The translations under genes and the position numbers were made by a program. From Tetrahymena elliotti 4EA (lineage: Eukaryota > Ciliophora > Oligohymenophorea > Hymenostomatida > Tetrahymenidae): a DNA stretch of 64,000 nt. Location of the stretch: assembly GCA_000231825.2 (NCBI GenBank), contig JH720320.1:562019-626018 (forward strand), written 5' to 3'. Below are positions 1-11,052 of the stretch, one piece after another; the first letter of the stretch is position 1, and each line of letters opens with the position of its first letter. A model generated the notes under the pieces. The model made no database searches. It saw nothing but the letters and a program-made list of their open reading frames with translations, and had not been told where the DNA came from.

Positions 1-190
1 GAAATATGACCTAAAATATAAGATAATAATAAAATTTGATAAAAAAAATTTTAAATAATTTGACTTTACAAATTAATATTATATATTTCTCATTTCCCAA
101 AATAAAAATAAAATTAGATAAGAATTATTTAAATTATTATTATAACTACAAAAAACTCATTTTGAAAACACCGAATTAGAAAAAGAAAAC

Positions 191-1872
191 ATGTTCTCTG
201 AAAAGACATTCTTCTCTAGTTTAAAAGACGTAATTATTTTTGCTTTATCTAATAATTGATAAAGCATTTTTTAATAAAAAAAGTTTATAAATTCTCCATT
301 AAAATAACACGAAAGTCTTGAATTATATTTCAGGTAAAAAAAAATGAAACAATTTGTTGAGTTATTAATCTAAAATTTTTATTTATTCTAGAAATGAATT
401 AGCTTCTCTACCTTTTGATGCTCAAAGTTTAAGCCAAGCTCTAGCAAACTGCACTAATTTATCCACTTTAGCATTAGATATAGGGTAAATTAAATTTAAT
501 CTATTATTATCAGTTCATTAATAATAATTTAATCTTTTTGAAAGAATATATTTCTAATAAAATCTCTTTATTTTTACTAAATTGCTTTGTACTTATTTCT
601 TATTTTTTATAAAAAGTAACTAAAAATTTTCGAACTCAGATGCATCAAACTTAAGTTTAGCTTTAGCAAACTGTCCTAATCTCTCTAATTTACTTTTGGT
701 TTTAGAGTAATATACCAAGCATATATTTTATTTTAAAATAAGATTAATTTTTTAATTAACTTTAGCTTAATTCTTCATACACGAATAATAGAGCCACTTT
801 TTTTAGAATTTTAGAATTTTTATTTATTTTCTGTATTTTTAAAGTTCAATAGAACTTAGTGATAATGGCACTTCTTTATTAGTATCTTATTTACCTAAAT
901 GGGGCAATCTTTAAACTTTAGGAATTGACTTAAGGTGTATATTTTGATTACAATTATTCTTAATATTTGTAGATTGTTTGTTTATTAATTCCTTGTAAAT
1001 AAAAAGTTCAAATTCGATTGGAGAGAATGGCTTAATACACTTATCATCTGCTTTAGAAAATTGCTCTAATCTTTCTACACTAGGTTTAATGTTTTGGTAA
1101 AAATCATTTGTAATTTAGATTGCATTTTGTTAAAAATATTTTCTTTTTTAATTATTAGCAACTAAGTTAAAAGAGATAACATTTTATGCTTATTTTCTGC
1201 TTTACCAAAGATGAAAAATCTTTAAACTTTAGCTCTTGATTTAGGGTATTTTTATAATTCATTTCTTTCAATATTTTTTTTACTTTTAAAATTTAGAATA
1301 ATGATTAGAATAATTTTTATTTTAAGATATTTTTTGGTCATTAAATAGCATCAATTTTAACCTTTTAATAATTTTATTTTTTTTGCTTTAAATACTATTA
1401 GAGATATGAAAGTTAAAGAATAAACATTATCAAAGCTTACATTTGCTTTATAGAACTGCTCTTAGCTTAAAACTTTATCTCTTGAAATTTAGTAAATTTT
1501 TTTTTTTAACTAGTTTGAATTTAGTTTTAAAATTTTACTATTTAAATAGTTTTAGAATTAATATCTTTGTTCTTATATTTAACTTGCTCATCTCATTTTT
1601 TCATTTAAAATATCTTTGTTTCTATTTAAAAATAGCAAAAGTAGGATTAGTTAATCTAATTCTAGAAATTTCAGCTTGAGTATTTTGAAATGTAAAAAAA
1701 TTTAGTCCTTGCATCTTTAAATATCGTAATTGATTTTATCTAATTTAAGAAAATAGAAATAAATTTGTATTATATCAAAAGGTTTGATACTTCAGAAGAA
1801 GATGAAAGGTATATTATGAGCAAACTAAAGAAAATGATTAAATTAGTGAATTTAAAAGTTGAATTTTGTTGA
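191..1872 (+). pseudogene. LRR protein gene, copy 1 (broken)
   Basis: This is the first of two paralogous LRR genes. It reads as about eight exons, most carrying one leucine-rich repeat of the ciliate type (pattern LxxALxNCxNLSxLxLDL). The N-terminus reads MFSEKTFFSSLKDVIIFALS and the likely C-terminus KKMIKLVNLKVEFC before TGA at 1870-1872. Two lesions are visible against copy 2 at 6737-8463. Codon 23 is TGA (257-259) where copy 2 has TAA (Gln). The 3' splice AG in front of the third exon (near 634) has become CGAA, and the next AG shifts the frame. The other repeat exons still read well, so decay looks recent. The last two exon joins are uncertain. Function is unknown; such LRR proteins are common in Tetrahymena and probably serve protein-protein contacts. 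If the TGA and splice changes were sequence errors it could be a live gene. Confidence 0.6.
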
Positions 1873-1949
1873 GAATTAGTTGATTAATGTATTTATTTAT
1901 TTGTCTGTCAGTTAAATTTAAAAAAATAAAATTGATATAAATTGAAAAT

Positions 1950-2900
1950 ATGAGTTCAATTAATAGCAAAGTCAGAAAGTTACTTCAAATGATATTCTCT
2001 TATAATAAATTACTATTAGTACTGTTTTGTTTTTGGAAATAAATTATAAATATTTATTTATTTGTTTATTAGTTGTTAGTTAGTTCAATTATTTAATTCT
2101 AATTGATACCAAATTCTAAGTTCGTTATGCAGAAATTTCAAATAATTTTTTAACTTTAATATTACTCATGGCACATTAATTTTTTAAAATGGCATAATTT
2201 AGCATTAAAACTAAGTAAATAGGCAATAAACACTTGCTTAAATAAAAAAAAAACAACAAAAAATAAAAATTTTATAAAAAAAAGAATACTTAGGTAATAG
2301 ATATCTTTGAATGAATCTATAAATTTAAAATTATTTTAATTAAAAAAGGGCATTTTTAATTTCTTAAATAATTTTTTATTTTAACACAATAACTACTTTA
2401 AAAAACCATAAATGAAATTACAAAATCAACCTAAACCATAGAAGTTTTTCTTATTAATAGCCAAGTTGATGAATCACTTCTAATTTTTAATCTTTTAATA
2501 AAAAGTTACTTGAGTTACACATAGTACTATTTTTAATAAAATTTATGTTACTTAATAATTTAATAAATAATGTTTAATATTTTGAAAAAGAACAAAACTG
2601 ATAAACAACAACAGGTTTATGATTATCTTATTGGAAATTTTTATTTTATTTTTAAATAAAAAAATAATATTCTATCAAGTGAGTTTTAATATCAATCAAA
2701 CATTTTATTAAATATCTTAACAAAAAATTTGAATAAAATAAAATTAATATTATTTTATTATCTGAACAAAAATGGTTAAATTATTTTATTTGTAAACAAA
2801 TTAAACTGTTTGTTGTTTATTCAAGTCAATCAATGAGTCAATTCTAAAAAACTGGATATTTTCTTATTCTCATCACATTATAACATTTAGATATTTGTTT
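1950..2900 (+). other. Decayed units of the small-RNA array, block 1
   Basis: This stretch downstream of LRR copy 1 has no gene. It holds four degenerate copies of the RNA core: near 1957-2025 (AGTCAGAAAGTTACTTC), 2110-2190 (TATTACTCATGGCAC), 2455-2545 (ACCATAA box at about 2405 but only 43 nt upstream, altered 3' box) and 2820-2885 (CAATGAGTCAATTC). The equivalents in block 2 lie at 8655-9270. They look like relics and I would not call them functional. Confidence 0.5.
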
Positions 2901-3188
2901 GCATATTGTCTTTGAACTTTTTAATTTTTAATTTTTGAATTTAATAAAATAAGTTAGCAATTAATTAGAGAATATTTTAGTAAATATTTTCTTTCTTTCT
3001 TTTGATGAATTATATTTTTATATTCATTTTTTAAGAATAATCTATTATTATTTTTGAAAGCAAAATAATACATCTAATTTCTATAAAAAATATGATAGAC
3101 ACTTGAAATCTTAAATGCTATTTTTAAACCCATAAATTAAATAAATAATATTAAATTTAATTTAAAGAAAGTTAGAATTAATGTAAAC

Positions 3189-3266
3189 TAATAGTCTAGT
3201 CAATGAGTTACTTCGTTTTCAAATACTTGTAGCACTCTCTTATACTCATGGCGCAGAGCTATTTTT
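3189..3266 (+). ncRNA. Array small RNA, unit 1
   Basis: An AACCCATAA box at 3127-3135 lies 53 nt upstream of TAATAGTCTAG. The core then has AATGAGTTACTTC, a variable loop, TACTCATGGCGCAGAG and CTATTTTT. AUGAGU can pair with ACUCAU, and AAUAGU with GCUAUU near the ends. The core is nearly identical to unit 9550-9627, its equivalent in the second block. The downstream spacer is cut by the N gap at 3269. Transcription is inferred from the box, the fixed spacing and the T-run. Confidence 0.6.
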
Positions 3267-3268
3267 AG

Positions 3269-4022
3269 NNNNNNNNNNNNNNNNNNNNNNNNNNNNNNNN
3301 NNNNNNNNNNNNNNNNNNNNNNNNNNNNNNNNNNNNNNNNNNNNNNNNNNNNNNNNNNNNNNNNNNNNNNNNNNNNNNNNNNNNNNNNNNNNNNNNNNNN
3401 NNNNNNNNNNNNNNNNNNNNNNNNNNNNNNNNNNNNNNNNNNNNNNNNNNNNNNNNNNNNNNNNNNNNNNNNNNNNNNNNNNNNNNNNNNNNNNNNNNNN
3501 NNNNNNNNNNNNNNNNNNNNNNNNNNNNNNNNNNNNNNNNNNNNNNNNNNNNNNNNNNNNNNNNNNNNNNNNNNNNNNNNNNNNNNNNNNNNNNNNNNNN
3601 NNNNNNNNNNNNNNNNNNNNNNNNNNNNNNNNNNNNNNNNNNNNNNNNNNNNNNNNNNNNNNNNNNNNNNNNNNNNNNNNNNNNNNNNNNNNNNNNNNNN
3701 NNNNNNNNNNNNNNNNNNNNNNNNNNNNNNNNNNNNNNNNNNNNNNNNNNNNNNNNNNNNNNNNNNNNNNNNNNNNNNNNNNNNNNNNNNNNNNNNNNNN
3801 NNNNNNNNNNNNNNNNNNNNNNNNNNNNNNNNNNNNNNNNNNNNNNNNNNNNNNNNNNNNNNNNNNNNNNNNNNNNNNNNNNNNNNNNNNNNNNNNNNNN
3901 NNNNNNNNNNNNNNNNNNNNNNNNNNNNNNNNNNNNNNNNNNNNNNNNNNNNNNNNNNNNNNNNNNNNNNNNNNNNNNNNNNNNNNNNNNNNNNNNNNNN
4001 NNNNNNNNNNNNNNNNNNNNNN
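3269..4022. other. Assembly gap (754 N)
   Basis: This is a run of Ns inside the RNA array. The left edge ends AGCTATTTTTAG and the right edge starts AGCTATTTTTAG, the conserved 3' end of an RNA unit. By comparison with block 2, the left edge corresponds to about 9628 and the right edge to about 10021, so the missing DNA is probably about 400 bp with one RNA unit (the equivalent of 9949-10028). An apparent ORF spanning the gap is an artefact. Confidence 0.9.
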
Positions 4023-4364
4023 AGCTATTTTTAGCAAGTTATCTATTAATTAATTATTTTGTTTTTAATCCATTAAAAAAAATTAATTTTAAAAACAATA
4101 AATTCATAAATTCAGTTTTTTTTCAAATAAAATATTCTAGTTCATTGCCAATAACATAACTATTACCATAATGAGTTTAATTAATCTTAAATTTTAATAA
4201 AGATAGAGTGTAAATTAGTTTTACAAAAGTAACAAACATCTTATCCTAATATTATTTTTAGATTATTAAAATAGACACTTTAGATATTTTAATTTTGTTT
4301 TTCAACCCATAAACAAGTAAATAAAATAAAATTGAATTTATAAAGTGTAAAAAACATTATTTAT

Positions 4365-4440
4365 TAATAGTCAAGTCAATGAGTTACTTCAAATAAACGT
4401 GGCATTCATTCTCTTATACTCATGGCACTGTACTATTTTT
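4365..4440 (+). ncRNA. Array small RNA, unit 2
   Basis: The AACCCATAA box is at 4304-4312, 52 nt before TAATAGTCAAGTC, with AGACACTTTAGATATTTTAA a little upstream as in most units. The core has AATGAGTTACTTC, a loop AAATAAACGTGGCATTC, CTCTTATACTCATGGCAC and a TTTTT end at 4436-4440. The terminal helix uses UAGU with ACUA. Its block-2 equivalent (10257-10332) has lost the box and is mutated. Confidence 0.6.
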
Positions 4441-4752
4441 AAGTATACTATTTATACATTTAAATAAATTTATTCAATTAGGTAGATTAACTAAATTTTA
4501 ACCATAAATTCTCAAAAAATTTTTCAACAAACTTACTGGAGCTCTTTTTAATTAGTTTTATGAAATTGAGTTTAAAAAAATAAATTTAAATTTAATTTAG
4601 AGTCCATAAAAATAGAAGAATAAGATAGCTCTTCAATTTAATAACTTATTAAAATAATATAGACACTTTAAATATTTTAATTTTATTCTAAATCCCATAA
4701 GCTGAAAAAATGATAACAAATTTGGTTTATAAAGAGTAAAAATTATGTTTAT

Positions 4753-4837
4753 TAATAGTCAAGTCAATGAGTTACTTCAAAATAACTATTGTGACCTCCA
4801 TTCTCCTCTACTCATGGCGCTGAGCTATATATATTTT
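4753..4837 (+). ncRNA. Array small RNA, unit 3
   Basis: The ATCCCATAA variant box ends at 4700, 52 nt before TAATAGTCAAGTC. The core keeps AATGAGTTACTTC and CTACTCATGGCGC. The 3' end is GAGCTATATATATTTT, so the T-run is delayed and weaker than in other units. The block-2 equivalent (10607-10686) has a shortened promoter and a mutated 3' box. Confidence 0.55.
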
Positions 4838-5138
4838 AAGAATTTTACTTATACTTTTAATTTTTTTGGTTAAATTATTAAGAAAGATTATTTATCTATG
4901 TTAAGAAAATAATATAATTTTAAATAAATCTTCTAACTTCTTACTAATTACTCAAACTGTGATCAGAGTTGAATTAAAAAAAAATTTAATTGACTTTAGA
5001 GATAGAAAAAATAAACTCATTAATGTAATTAGTGTTAAAATTTATAGAGACTTTAAATATTTTAATTTTGTTTTGAAACCCATAAATTAAAATAGAAATT
5101 TTTTATTTAATTTATAAAAAGAAAAATGTATTGCTTAT

Positions 5139-5212
5139 TAATAGTCAAGTCAATGAGTTACTTCTAATTTGCTCCAAAAATCTCTATTACTCATGGCGCC
5201 GAGCTATTTTTT
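5139..5212 (+). ncRNA. Array small RNA, unit 4
   Basis: The AACCCATAA box is at 5077-5085, 53 nt before TAATAGTCAAGTC. The core is AATGAGTTACTTC, a short loop with GCTCC, CTATTACTCATGGCGC and GAGCTATTTTTT. The terminal helix AAUAGU/GCUAUU contains a G-U pair. The equivalent in block 2 is 10978-11052. Confidence 0.6.
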
Positions 5213-5765
5213 AATTTACTAATTTTAAATTTTTATATTTTAATTTATTTAATCAATAAGTTATTTTTAACTATTAATTGATTGAATAAAATAATTTTAA
5301 AAAAAGATAATTTTGTTGATGTAAAATCTCTTATCACAATAGTTAAATTAAAAATTTTTAATTTAGTTTAAAGTGCAAATAATAATTCAAATAAACAAAT
5401 TTATAAATCTAATTGATTGTTAAAAACTAGGCACACTCACAAAGTGTATATATCAATTCTATGTGCTAATAAAATTAAAAAAGTTGTTTTGACAATAAAA
5501 ATTAAATTGTTAGTAAAAAGATGCTAAAAATATCTAAAATAATTTGGAAAGTAAAAAAATAAATCAACATTTTTGTAAAATAGACACTTTTAATTTTTTT
5601 CAAAACATTAATTTGTAAAAAAATAATGGAAAAATATATTTATTTATTGTGAAACACGAATAAAATTTGAATAGACACTTTAAATTTATTAAATTATTAA
5701 AAAAAACCATAAAAAAATTATAAAACAAATAAAGAGATTTATAATCAATTTAAACACTTATTTAT

Positions 5766-5840
5766 TAATAGTCAAGCTAATGAGTTACTTCAAAATTATT
5801 CAGTGATTATTTCTTTCTTACTCATGGCGCAGAACTTTTT
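5766..5840 (+). ncRNA. Array small RNA, unit 5
   Basis: A shortened box ACCATAA ends at 5712, 53 nt before TAATAGTCAAGCT. The core is AATGAGTTACTTC, a variable loop, CTTACTCATGGCGCAG and AACTTTTT. The inner AUGAGU/ACUCAU helix is conserved. The equivalent in block 2 is 11614-11688. Confidence 0.55.
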
Positions 5841-6736
5841 AAATATTTTATTTTACTTCAATTATTTCTTTTAACTCTGTCATTTAAAAAATCATATTTG
5901 TAAATTTAAATACAATTTCTTGTAAAAGATGCTAAAAATATCTAAAAGTAATTTAGAAGGTAAAAAAGTAAATCAACATATTAGTAAAAAAAATAATGAA
6001 AAAAGACATTTATTTATTGTTAAACACTAATTAAATTTAATGTGAAATGGGGCTTCTGGCTCAAAATATAAAAATATTACACACCTTTAATTTCGAATGA
6101 ACTATAAAATATTAAATTCGATTGGATAATTTATATAGCTGAGCATTTTACATTTATTAGATTATATTTTTAAAATAATTTTATTATTTAAAATGTATTG
6201 ATATTTGATCAATATAAATGTGTGCTCTTAGTTTATGAATAAATCAAGCAAAAAACTTAAAATATATTTGATTATTTATTTTACATTAAAGTATTTAAAA
6301 GTTAGAAGAATAAAATTCAACTTAGAATGTTTTAATTTTAATCTTGATATAATTAAATTATATTTTAAATAATACTTCTCAGGTTTGATCAAAAAATTAA
6401 ATATTATCTATTCCTCTTTTCTCGAAGAAAAAAATAATTATAAAATTTGATTAGAAAAATTTTTAAATTAATCCTGTAAGAAAAAATAATAATAAAATTC
6501 GATAAGAAAAATTTCAAATTATTTGATAAAAGAAATAAATATTATTTATTTATTTAACCCTACAAAAAGTAATAATAAAGTTTGATAAGAAAACTTTTTA
6601 AATAATTTGATTTTATAAATAAATATTATCTATTTCTCATTTCTCGAAATAAAAATAAAATTTGATAAAAAAAATATAAATTATTATTTTTACAAAAAAA
6701 ACTCATTTTTAATACACAGAATAAGAAAAATAAAAC
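5841..6736. repeat. Junction between the two duplicated blocks
   Basis: No gene is seen here. A segment at 5928 (GATGCTAAAAATATCTAAAA) repeats sequence at 5519 and again, slightly changed, at about 11376. From about 6405 to 6680 there are degenerate tandem copies of a ~70-110 bp AT-rich unit with the core AATTTGATAAGAAAA, like the sequence at 1-130 just before LRR copy 1. This marks the start of the second block. Confidence 0.5.
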
Positions 6737-8463
6737 ATGTTCTCAGAAAAGACATTCTACTCTAGTAGTTTATAAGATGTAATTATTTTAGCTTTATCTA
6801 ATAGTTAATAAATCATGTTTTAATAAACAAAGTTTGTTTACTCTCCATTACAGGAGCACGAAAGTGTTGTTTTATACTTCAGGTAAAAAAAAATTAAAAC
6901 AATTTTTGAGTTGTTTATTAATAGAACATTTTTATTTATTTTAGAAAGGTTTTAACTTCTCTACCTTTTGATGCTCAAATTTTAAGCCAAGCTCTAGCAA
7001 ATTGCACTAATTTATCTAGTTTGGCATTAGAAATGGGGTAAGTTGAATTTAATCTATTATTATCAGGCTATTAATAATAATTAAATCTTTTGAAAAGAAT
7101 TAATTACTGTTCAATATCTTTATTTTTATTATTTTGTTTTGTGCTCATTTTTTCTTTTCTATTAAAAGTTACTAAACAATTTCTAGCTCAGATGCATCAA
7201 ATTTAAGTTTAGCTTTAGCAAATTGTCCTAATCTCTCTAATTTACTAATGGTCTTAGAGTAAAATATCAAGAATAATTAATTTTAGCTATGATCTTAGCA
7301 TAAATAAGAAAATAGATTATTTTTTTGAGAACTTTAAAATTTTTTTTTAATTTTCTGTAAAATATATTTTTAAAGTTCAGAAAAATTTGGTGATGATAAT
7401 CTATCTTTGTTAGTATCTTAATTACCAAGATGTGGCAATCTTTAAGCTTTAGGAATAGACTTTGGGTAAAATATTTGTTTTGATAATCATTATTCTGCTT
7501 GGAGAATTTTTATTTTGCAAAAAAAATATAACTTAAAAGAATTTTGTCTTAATTTTTTTGTGAATAAAAAGCTAATGCTCGATTGAAGAGAAAGGCTTAA
7601 TAAACTTATCTTCTACTTTAGAAAATTGCTCTAATATTTCTACACTAGGTCTAAGATTTTGGTAAAAAATGTTTGTAGTTTCAATTGCATTTTATTAATA
7701 ATATTTTTTTTTAAATGTTAGGTACTAAATTAATAAAGATAACATTTTTAGCTTATTTTCCACTTTACCAAAGATGAAAAATCTTTCAACTTTGGCTCTT
7801 GATTTAGGGTATTATTATAATTCATTTCTATCAATATTTTTTATAGAATAATTTTTTATTTTATTTTTTTATATTTAAATAGCATCAATTTAACCTTTTA
7901 CTAATTTTATTTTTTTACTTTAAAAATTATTAGATATAAGGATATTCAAGAATCAATATTATCAAACCTTACATTAGCTTTATAGAACTGCTTTTAGCTT
8001 AAAACTTTAACTCTTGAAATGTAAATATAATTCTCAACAAGTTTTAATTTAGTTTTACTCATTTATTAAACAAAAATTTATGAATAATTTTTTATTTTCG
8101 CTTTTTGAAAAACAAAGAATTTATTTAAATAGTTTTAGAATTAAGATCTTTTTTCTAAGATTTAACTTGCTCTTCTTATTTTTTCAATTGAAATATCTTC
8201 ATTTTTATTTAAAAATAGCTCAAGTGATGTTAGTGAATCTGTTTCTAGAAATTTAAGCTTGAGCATCTCTAAATGTAAAGAAATTTAGTCCTTATATATT
8301 ATAGTATCGTAATTGAGTTTATCTAGTTTAAGTAAGAAAATAGAAATAAATTTATTTTGTTAATAAAAGGTTTAGTAATGCTTCAGAAGAAGATAGAAGG
8401 TTTATTAAGAATAATCTAAAGAAAATGGTTAAATTAGTTGATTTAAAAGTTATATTTGTGTGA
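6737..8463 (+). CDS. LRR protein, one repeat per exon, copy 2
   Basis: This is the intact-looking paralogue of 191-1872. Exons read as 6737-6882, 6945-7037, 7187-7258, 7376-7465, 7572-7661, 7722-7808, 7934-8020 and one or two 3' exons from 8219. The start MFSEKTFYSSSLQDVI has an A-rich context. Exons 2-7 each encode one LRR, for example LSQALANCTNLSSLALEMG and LALANCPNLSNLLMVLE. Every intron is phase 2 and exons 2-7 are all multiples of three, so repeats can be gained or lost without breaking frame. The end KKMVKLVDLKVIFV before TGA (8461-8463) matches copy 1, but it needs a frame change after about 8330; I could not place that join with certainty (a GTAAG donor near 8330 is one option). No kinase domain, membrane segment or signal peptide is evident. 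Function is unknown. Confidence 0.6.
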
Positions 8464-8639
8464 AAATAAGTTGATTAAATTATTTATTTATCTATTTGCC
8501 TGCTATTTAAAAGAAAATGATATTGTTTATTTGAATATTAAAAAAATACTTTTAAATCCTTTTTTCTTAATTATTTTTCTACTTTTTATCATTTAAAAAG
8601 TCATATAAATACTTACATAATTTCATATTTTAGATTTTA

Positions 8640-9280
8640 CAAATTATCAAAACTTTTATCAATAAATAACCAAGTCAGAAAGTCACTTTAAATGATATTC
8701 TCTTATAATTATATTACTATTAAAGTTGTTTTATTTTATTTTTTGAAATAAATTTTAAATATTAGTTTGTTTGTAGTTAGTTCAATTATTTAATTCAAAT
8801 TTAAACCAAACTCTAAGTTCATTGTGCTTTCAAATAAATTTTTATCTTTAATATTACTTATGGCACCTTTTTGATTAATACTAAGTAATAAACACTTTTT
8901 AAAATAAAAAAAATTTAATCAAAAAATAAAAATTTTGAGATCTAATCAATCTATAAATTGAAAATTATTTAAATTAAAAAAAGAGAGCAATTTTAATTTA
9001 AATTAAAACAAGAAAATCAAATTTAAATTAAGAAGCTTTTCTTACTAACAGCAAGTCTATGAGTTACTTCTAATTCTTTATCTTTTACTAAAAATTACTT
9101 GCGGTACAGTAATTTTTTTATATTATGATATTATTTAATAATTAGAATTCTATAACTATCTAGTTAAATTATTTTGTCTGTATTAAAATTAAACTTTTTG
9201 TTCATTATTTTTAGTCAACTGAATAAGTGATCTTCATATATAATTGTGGCACTGAGATATTTTTGTACACATTATTTTTG
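8640..9280 (+). other. Decayed units of the small-RNA array, block 2
   Basis: Relics of the RNA core occur near 8655-8715 (AAGTCAGAAAGTCACTT), 8815-8875 (TATTACTTATGGCACC), 9041-9120 (CTTACTAACAGCAAG and CTATGAGTTACTTC, ending in a T-run) and 9207-9270 (GTGGCACTGAGATATTTTT). Each matches a relic at the same place in block 1, so decay began before the block duplicated. No clear ACCCATAA box sits at the right distance. Confidence 0.45.
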
Positions 9281-9549
9281 AACTGTTTTATTTTTAATTC
9301 AATAAAATAAATTAGTTAACTAAAAGCAAATTAAAGAAAAAATTTTAGTCAATATTTTCTTTCTTTTGATTAATTGTTAAAATAATATTCATTTTTTAAG
9401 AATTGTTTATGATTATCTTTGAAAGTAAAAGAAATAAAGCAGAATAGTAAATCTAATTTCTAACTTAAATTTTAAATGCTATTTTTAAACCCATAAATTA
9501 AATAAATAATATTAAATTTAATTTAAAGAAAGTTAGAATTATTGTAAAC

Positions 9550-9627
9550 TAATAGTCTAGTCAATGAGTTACTTCGTTTTCAAATACTTGTAGCACTCTC
9601 TTATACTCATAGTGCAGAACTATTTTT
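9550..9627 (+). ncRNA. Array small RNA, unit 6
   Basis: The AACCCATAA box at 9488-9496 is 53 nt upstream of TAATAGTCTAGTC. The core is the near-twin of unit 1, including the variable loop GTTTTCAAATACTTGTAG. The 3' box has two changes (TACTCATAGTGCAG) that leave ACUCAU intact for pairing. It ends ACTATTTTT. Confidence 0.55.
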
Positions 9628-9948
9628 AGCAAGTTATCTATTAATTAATTATTTTGATTTTAATTCATTATGAAAGATTAATTTTTCAAAAGCAATTAGT
9701 TCATAATAAAACTATTTTCAAATAAAAATATTCTTATTTCTTGCCAATAAATATTGTTGTAATGAGTTATATAGTAAATTTTAATTAAGATTGAGTGTAA
9801 ATAATTATAAAGAATTAACAAATATCTTAATCTAATTTTTTTTAGAATATTATTATAGACACTTTAGATATTTTAATTTTGTTTTTAAACCCATAAACTA
9901 ATAAATAAAGTAAAATTTAATTTATAAAGAGTAAAATATATTGTTTAT

Positions 9949-10028
9949 TAATAGTCAAGTCAATGAGTTACTTCAAAATAAATGCTCCTGCTTTCGTTCT
10001 CTTCTACTCATGGCGCTGTACTATTTTT
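9949..10028 (+). ncRNA. Array small RNA, unit 7
   Basis: The AACCCATAA box at 9888-9896 is 52 nt upstream of TAATAGTCAAGTC. The core reads AATGAGTTACTTC, a loop AAAATAAATGCTCCTGC, TACTCATGGCGC and TGTACTATTTTT. It is one of the cleanest copies; ACUA fully pairs with UAGU at the ends. The block-1 equivalent is missing in the N gap. Confidence 0.6.
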
Positions 10029-10256
10029 AGCAAGTTATCTATTGATTATTTTAAAAAGCAATAAATTTATTAATACAGTTTTTTTCAAATCAAATATTCT
10101 TGTTCCTTTTTGCCAATAACATAACTATTACCATAATGAGGTTAATTAATTTTTAATTGTAATGAAGATTGAGGGCAAATTAGTATTACAAAATTAACAA
10201 ACATCTTAATAAATAAAGTAAAATTTAATTAATAAAGTGTAAAAAACATTGCTCAT

Positions 10257-10332
10257 TAATAGTCAAGCTAAAGAGTTACTTCAAATAAATATGGTATTCA
10301 TTCTCTTATACTAATGACGCTGTGCCATTTTT
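10257..10332 (+). pseudogene. Array small RNA with deleted promoter box
   Basis: This is the equivalent of unit 2. The upstream stretch that carries GACACTTTA and ACCCATAA in its neighbours is precisely missing: ACATCTTAAT runs straight into AATAAAGTAAAATTTAA. The core has drifted (CTAAAGAGTTACTTC; 3' box TACTAATGACGC; GTGCCATTTTT), which breaks the inner helix. It is probably dead. Confidence 0.55.
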
Positions 10333-10606
10333 AAGTATTCTATTTTTCAATTTTCTAGATTTATTCAACTGGTTCAGGTTTGACTGTTTTTTAATAATAA
10401 ATTCTCAAAAAAATAATTTTCACAAATTTACTGAAGTTCTTTTTATTTTATGAAATTGAGTTTATTAAAAATAAATTTAAATTTAATTTAGAGTTGATAA
10501 AAAATAAATGAATAAGACAAATCTTCAATTTAATTATTTGTCAAACTAAAATAGATACTTTAAATATTTTAAATTTATTCTTAAACCCATAAAAACTATT
10601 CTTTAT

Positions 10607-10686
10607 TAATAATCAAGTCAATGAGTTACTTCAAAATAAATATTGTGATCTCCATTCTCTTCTACTGATGGTCTAAGCTATTTTTT
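10607..10686 (+). pseudogene. Array small RNA with shortened promoter spacer
   Basis: This is the equivalent of unit 3. AACCCATAA ends at 10592, only 14 nt before the core instead of 52-54, so about 39 nt are deleted. The core is damaged where others are constant (TAATAATC; 3' box CTACTGATGGTC). It ends CTATTTTTT. It is probably dead. Confidence 0.55.
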
Positions 10687-10977
10687 AAGAACGTTGCTTT
10701 TATTTTTTAATTTTTTTGTCTGAGTTCATAAGATAGATTATTTAAATTAAATTAAATTAGGAAATAATATAATATTAAATAAATTTTCTAACTTCTTATT
10801 AATTACTAATATCACGGTCAGTTGAATTGACTTTAGAGAAAGAAAAAATAAACTCATTAATTTAAGTTTTTGTTAAAATTTATAGACACTTTAAATATTT
10901 TAATTTTACTTTTGAAACCCATCAATTAAAATAGAAATATTGTATTTAATTTATAAAAAGAAAAATGTATAGCTTAT

Positions 10978-11052
10978 TAATAGTCAAGTCAATGAGTTAC
11001 TTCTAATTTGTTTGCAAAAATCTCTATTACTCATGGCGCATAGCTATTTTTT
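10978..11052 (+). ncRNA. Array small RNA, unit 8
   Basis: The box is ACCCATCAA (one change), ending at 10925, 52 nt before TAATAGTCAAGTC. The core is AATGAGTTACTTC, a short loop, CTATTACTCATGGCGC and TAGCTATTTTTT. It is equivalent to unit 4; only the loop and flanks differ. Confidence 0.55.

Noticed and set aside
1443..1679. Plus-strand 78-aa ORF
   Set aside because: Runs across an intron and two exons of LRR copy 1 in a mixed frame.
3246..4037. Minus-strand ORF spanning the gap
   Set aside because: Almost all of it is N; only a few real codons at each end.
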